64,000 nucleotides of DNA, from positions 62,001 through 126,000 of the forward strand of contig VXCM01000440.1 in the NCBI GenBank assembly GCA_014773175.1, in the 5' to 3' direction. Under the pieces are notes generated by a model. The model was not told where the DNA came from. It searched no databases and saw only the letters and a program-made list of their open reading frames with translations. Below are positions 60,601 to 64,000 of this stretch, piece after piece. Position 1 is the first letter of the stretch; every line of letters starts with the position of its first letter. The stretch comes from Lucifuga dentata. Its lineage: Eukaryota > Chordata > Actinopteri > Ophidiiformes > Bythitidae. A program made the position numbers and the translations under genes.

Positions 60601-62499
60601 TATATTGAATAATCTGTAAAGATGGACAATCTGATCTGTCTTGCTATGCCATGTTATGGAACTGCATAACACATACAAATCCATGGTAAGGAAGAGTTCC
60701 TTCCTTAAGTTGCTTCTGTCTCTTCATTGCCAACAAATCAGCTTGTGACGTCCTCTTCTCCTCATCTGTTTGCTTTCATCCTTCTCTCCACTTTTAGTTT
60801 TTCTCAAGAACAGACCGGTTACTGAAGCACAAACGGACTTGTGGAGAAGCCATAAAAAAGGGCCTGGACCCAAACATGCTGGAGCTCAGTGAGGCAGAGC
60901 TCGGCCAGGGCAGCTACTCACTCACTCAGGGAAATGCTTCCACCTCTGGACGCAAGAGGGCCAAGTCCAAAAATGGTGAGGGTGGTGAACGGAAGAGGAA
61001 GAAGAATGCCTCAGCGTCAGCATCAGGGGTGGCAGGAGCCTCATCCTCAGGAGGAATGGCCCGTGAACTGAGCCTCCAGGACTTCAGCATGGAGCACCCC
61101 TCAGGCCCCGACCCCACCATGCAGGGACGCACTCCCAAATTGGCCTATAAAAAGGCGGGCCGCAAGGGCCTGGACAAGGGCCTCCTCTCCCTTGAAGACG
61201 CCGACGGACAGAAACTGTTGTCCCAGAAGCCCGACTCCATGGATCACGTGGAGGGCCCTGGTCTGGATAACATGGGGCTGCTCCACGGAGCCGGAGGTGC
61301 CAAGCAGGGGCCCCCCACCAGCAGCAACTACGACGACGCAATGCAGTTTGTGAAAAAGCGGCGCTACCTCCATGCGGCTAACAGTGAGTACGGTGCCAGC
61401 TCGCTGCATATGACCCCGCAGGGCAGTGGTGTCATCCAGGGCTCCCTGGGACCCGAGCCCACATTGGCCATGCTGGACTCCTCACCACTGGAGCTCAAGC
61501 ACGACAAGTCAGGCATCCCAGATGAGGTGCTACAAAGCCTGCTGGACCATTACAGCCACAAGCCAGAGGGGCCACACCACCACGATGTGACTTTTGACTT
61601 ATCAGACCACCCACACCACGTGGATCTCCAGCCAGCCGCCCCCGTTACCCCCGAGCTCGAGGAAGACTCACCCAACGGCGGTGATAAGACAGCAGTAATG
61701 AGCGAGTACTCAAAGTTCTTACTACAGGCCCTGGAGCGCACCAGCCACAGCGGACCATTTCCTAGCCTGGGCCCCACTGGTCCCTTCCCACTCCTATCCA
61801 GCGGCTCCAGTCCCACGGGCCCCCTGTTCTCTGACAAACATGTCTACACCACATCCNCTCCTATCCAGCGGCTCCAGTCCCACGGGCCCCCTGTTCTCTG
61901 ACAAACATGTCTACACCACATCCCCACTGGAATGCGGATACCCGCCCACTGTCTCCTCCCCGCTGCCCATCGCTGCCCCTTCTTCAACCTCTTCATCCTC
62001 CTCGTCCAAATCCCACTACGGCATGCTGGTTGGCTCTCCTTCTCAGGCAGGCTACCACCTCACGCTGGAATCCACCAGCCACCAGCAGCTCACGCCATCT
62101 CAGGAGCTGACCGAGCAGCTGGAGAAGCAACACTCCCCTGGCTCCTTCAACCTACCTCCCCAGGACCTGACCGCCCCGACGGACAGCTCCAAGGGGCAAC
62201 AGGCCAAGGCCGGAGGGAACGCAGCGCCTCCCAATGGCTCCAGCTACCCAGACCTGTCCCCGCTGAACCCCCCCAAGGAAGCCACCTACCAGATAGAGAA
62301 CTTCGCCCAGGCTTTCGGCTCCCAGTTCAAGTCAGGACGGCGGACCCCTCTGAGCTACAGCAGCGATCCCGGGGCAGAGGTCGACCACAGAATACGGACT
62401 CCAGTGTCAGAATTCTCAGGGTATACCAGTTTGTTAGCTGACGTCAGTGAGCCAGTGAGTACAGGATCGAAAACCCCAACAAGCCAAAGTTTCAGATAA
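57634..62499 (+). CDS. znf281: zinc finger protein 281 (ZBP-99-like transcription factor)
   Basis: A nuclear C2H2 factor that binds GC-rich promoter elements. Coding exons: 57634-58086 (5' end of exon at 57569), 58235-58345, 58541-58664, 59753-59836, 60175-60293 and 60798-62499 (TAA). All junctions keep phase. The last exon contains a 67-nt single-N duplication; without it the protein is 841 codons (human about 895). The start ATG is preceded by CACCACC. Zinc fingers span residues 208-312: three C2H2 (C208/C211/H224/H228; C236/C239/H252/H256; C264/C267/H280/H284) and a fourth C2HC (C292/C295/H308/C312), as in ZNF148/ZNF281. The N-terminal PPVTSFTR and the C-terminal [15 protein letters not shown] and KTPTSQSFR favour ZNF281 over ZNF148. 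SUMO-type sites LKKE (56-59) and IKQE (83-86) are visible. Fish may have two copies. Confidence 0.94.
58087..58141 (+). repeat. znf281: two competing hairpins at the znf281 splice donor
   Basis: GTATGGAATG (58087-58096, starting with the donor GT) is the exact reverse complement of CATTCCATAC (58117-58126). In addition 58101-58116 is the exact reverse complement of 58126-58141, with a 9-nt loop (58117-58125). The loop of the second hairpin is the pairing partner of the donor, so the two structures compete. Confidence 0.85.
58346..60797 (+). other. znf281: znf281 introns between zinc-finger exons
   Basis: Introns 58346-58540, 58665-59752, 59837-60174 and 60294-60797 contain no further exons that I can support. 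The zinc fingers are divided one per exon for fingers 1 and 2. Finger 3 and the start of finger 4 share an exon, and finger 4 is split across the last intron (CDTCQQ / [11 protein letters not shown]). Confidence 0.7.
61791..61923. repeat. znf281: 66-bp direct duplication around a single N inside znf281
   Basis: 61791-61856 is repeated exactly as 61858-61923, with N at 61857. The extra 67 nt shift the frame by one, so the raw sequence appears broken at about 61857. Skipping one copy plus N makes the exon 1635 nt, an exact multiple of three that reads through to the conserved C-terminus. This is an assembly artefact rather than a mutation. Confidence 0.92.
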
Positions 62500-64000
62500 G
62501 GGTCAATGAGGTGAATCCAGTAGGGGGGCTGCTCTGTTACTGTCCTGCAGTCCCTCTGCCATCTTAATTTTGTTCTTGTAGCAAAATTCTTTTGTTTTTT
62601 TTTTAAACACTGCCATTAAATGTTGATAATAAAATGACCAGGGAGGGTCTTCCATGGCCTCAAATGCAATTTTTAAAATATTCTCATTTTTATTATGTAT
62701 TTAGTCGCTTTTTTTTTTTTTTTGNTTTTTTTTTTTTTTTGGGTTTTAGAGTAGTGATTTTGATATGAACTTAAACCGTAGATTTAAATGTAATTTAAGA
62801 CATTTAGAGGGTAGCTATGAACTTGTTTTTTTTTCTGAATCCTTGTGTTTTACCAATCATCATACCATTGTAAAGTAATAATGAAAAATGTTGATAATTT
62901 CAATAATAATAACATTTGTGGCAGGGAAAGGCCCAGAATTCAAATGGCAAAAAAANAAAAAAAAAAAAAAAAAAAAGTATATATATTGTCTGTTACAAGA
63001 AACGTATTATCTCAGGAAATAGGCAACATTTGTGTAATAAGACTTTTTATTATGAGATGCAATTAGCACACTTTTTACAGGTGTACTTTGAGACTACAGT
63101 TTTTATTTTTTATTTTTCTTTTCAAAAAAAAACAAAAAACAAAAAACAGAATGACCGAACAATTTGGTTTTTACTGCGTGTAGCTTTGTGGAAATTATGG
63201 TACTGTTGTGTCAATGTGAACAACATTCACTGACATGTCTTTCATACAGAGCCACATGTCTACATGAGCTTGTCTGAATTGTACTGGATTTTAGCATGGT
63301 GACACGTTCTGACGCGAAGAGGATGTTTGAACGTAATGGCTGTGGTTTTATTGGTGTACCCTGTCAGTTGATGAAGCCTGCACGCCTCTGGTTTTGGCCA
63401 AAAGCAGCCCGCAGAAAAGACATATCTTCTACCCAAAAGTCAAACTTTTCGCCAAAGGCTATTGTGCATTGGCGTTGCGGCCATCTGCCGCAGAAAGCGG
63501 TGGACGCGAGTCTTTCCGTCATGCCGATACGAGCATCTTTTTTTGAACAAGGCACCACTTCTCACCTCCACTCCTTGCTGTTCCTGTTCTTTGTCAATGG
63601 AATCAAACAAGCACTTTTTTAAACAAATCATCATTGGAAACAACAGTAACCCATTCAAATTGCATATGTCATAAAAGTGATTATTATGCTGATGATTATT
63701 ATTTTAAGAGGAGAAAACTGTGAAGGGGGTGGGAGGGNAGTAGGCATGACCGTGGGCATTTAAATGTATTTTATTGCTTTTTCTTAAGAGTGGGGGGGAT
63801 TTTTTTTTTTCTTGCAGTTTGTCAGGTGATGTTGTAAAAAGATGATTTGCCATAATTTTGTAATACAATATTATTGTATTTAAGTTGTTTTGAGAGATGG
63901 GCTGATATGCTGGAACCCTTATATCTTTAATCCCACAGGTATGTTGGATTCATACCTAAACCCTTTTATTTATTCTCAACTACTCACAACAGAACTCAGT
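62500..64000 (+). other. znf281: znf281 3' UTR and flank
   Basis: AT-rich sequence follows the stop. AATAAA occurs at 62628-62633. Homopolymer breaks with N lie at 62725, 62956 and 63738. Frames such as 63296-63622 are unrecognised and probably chance. The transcript may continue past the first signal, as is common for this gene family. Confidence 0.5.

Noticed and set aside
61791..61923. znf281 as a pseudogene
   Set aside because: The only lesion coincides with a single-N exact duplication of a kind seen at five other sites.
61926..62441. 169-codon alternative frame inside znf281 exon 7
   Set aside because: It overlaps the real znf281 frame, which carries conserved C-terminal blocks; the alternative is Pro/Arg-rich shadow coding.
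57634..62499. Assigning the zinc-finger gene as znf148
   Set aside because: The first residues resemble ZNF148, but PPVTSFTR, the finger sequences ([22 protein letters not shown]) and the C-terminus fit ZNF281 better.
1..64000. CRISPR arrays, bacterial operons, tRNA or rRNA genes
   Set aside because: No direct-repeat/spacer pattern, no tRNA cloverleaf with A/B boxes and no rRNA sequence was seen; the DNA is vertebrate.

Overview
The window is vertebrate genomic DNA, most likely from a ray-finned (teleost) fish. The evidence is three split vertebrate genes with compact introns, long (CA/GT)n microsatellites, teleost-type interspersed repeats, and proteins that match human orthologues closely but with fish-like divergence. 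All gene models below were built by joining exons at GT/AG sites with consistent phase and comparing the products with remembered family sequences; no alignment was run.

Layout. (1) 1-11166, plus strand: the 3' half of a supervillin gene (svil). Twenty-one coding exons give 1043 in-frame residues: the end of the intrinsically disordered region, the gelsolin-like repeats and a complete villin headpiece ending in KKSKGLF. The 5' exons lie off the left edge. (2) 11167-41972: svil 3' UTR and about 30 kb of intergenic DNA with no convincing gene. It holds microsatellites, two fragments of one repeat family in opposite orientation, a tandem duplication, a TA-flanked MITE and several short-loop palindromes. 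(3) 41973-52867, minus strand: a complete three-exon kcnj3 gene (GIRK1/Kir3.1), 519 codons, with an 8.7 kb first intron. (4) 52868-55000: a head-to-head interval between kcnj3 and znf281, with a 46-bp-type minisatellite and a (TC)n tract. (5) 55000-64000, plus strand: znf281 (ZBP-99-like zinc-finger factor), with one non-coding 5' exon, six coding exons, four zinc fingers and an AT-rich 3' UTR.

The three genes have unrelated roles: actin/myosin scaffold at the membrane, G-protein-gated K+ channel subunit, and GC-box transcription factor. Nothing suggests an operon-like system. svil and kcnj3 are convergent; kcnj3 and znf281 are divergent.

A recurring technical feature affects interpretation. 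Six single-N gaps are flanked by near-identical 64-67 bp direct copies, which look like unmerged contig overlaps. One lies inside the last coding exon of znf281 and adds 67 nt, causing an apparent frameshift; another doubles an svil splice acceptor. The most interesting biological candidates are a pair of competing hairpins on the first coding-exon splice donor of znf281, a perfect 42-bp-arm hairpin at 36032-36122, and a stop-free, in-frame, hydrophobic intron in svil.
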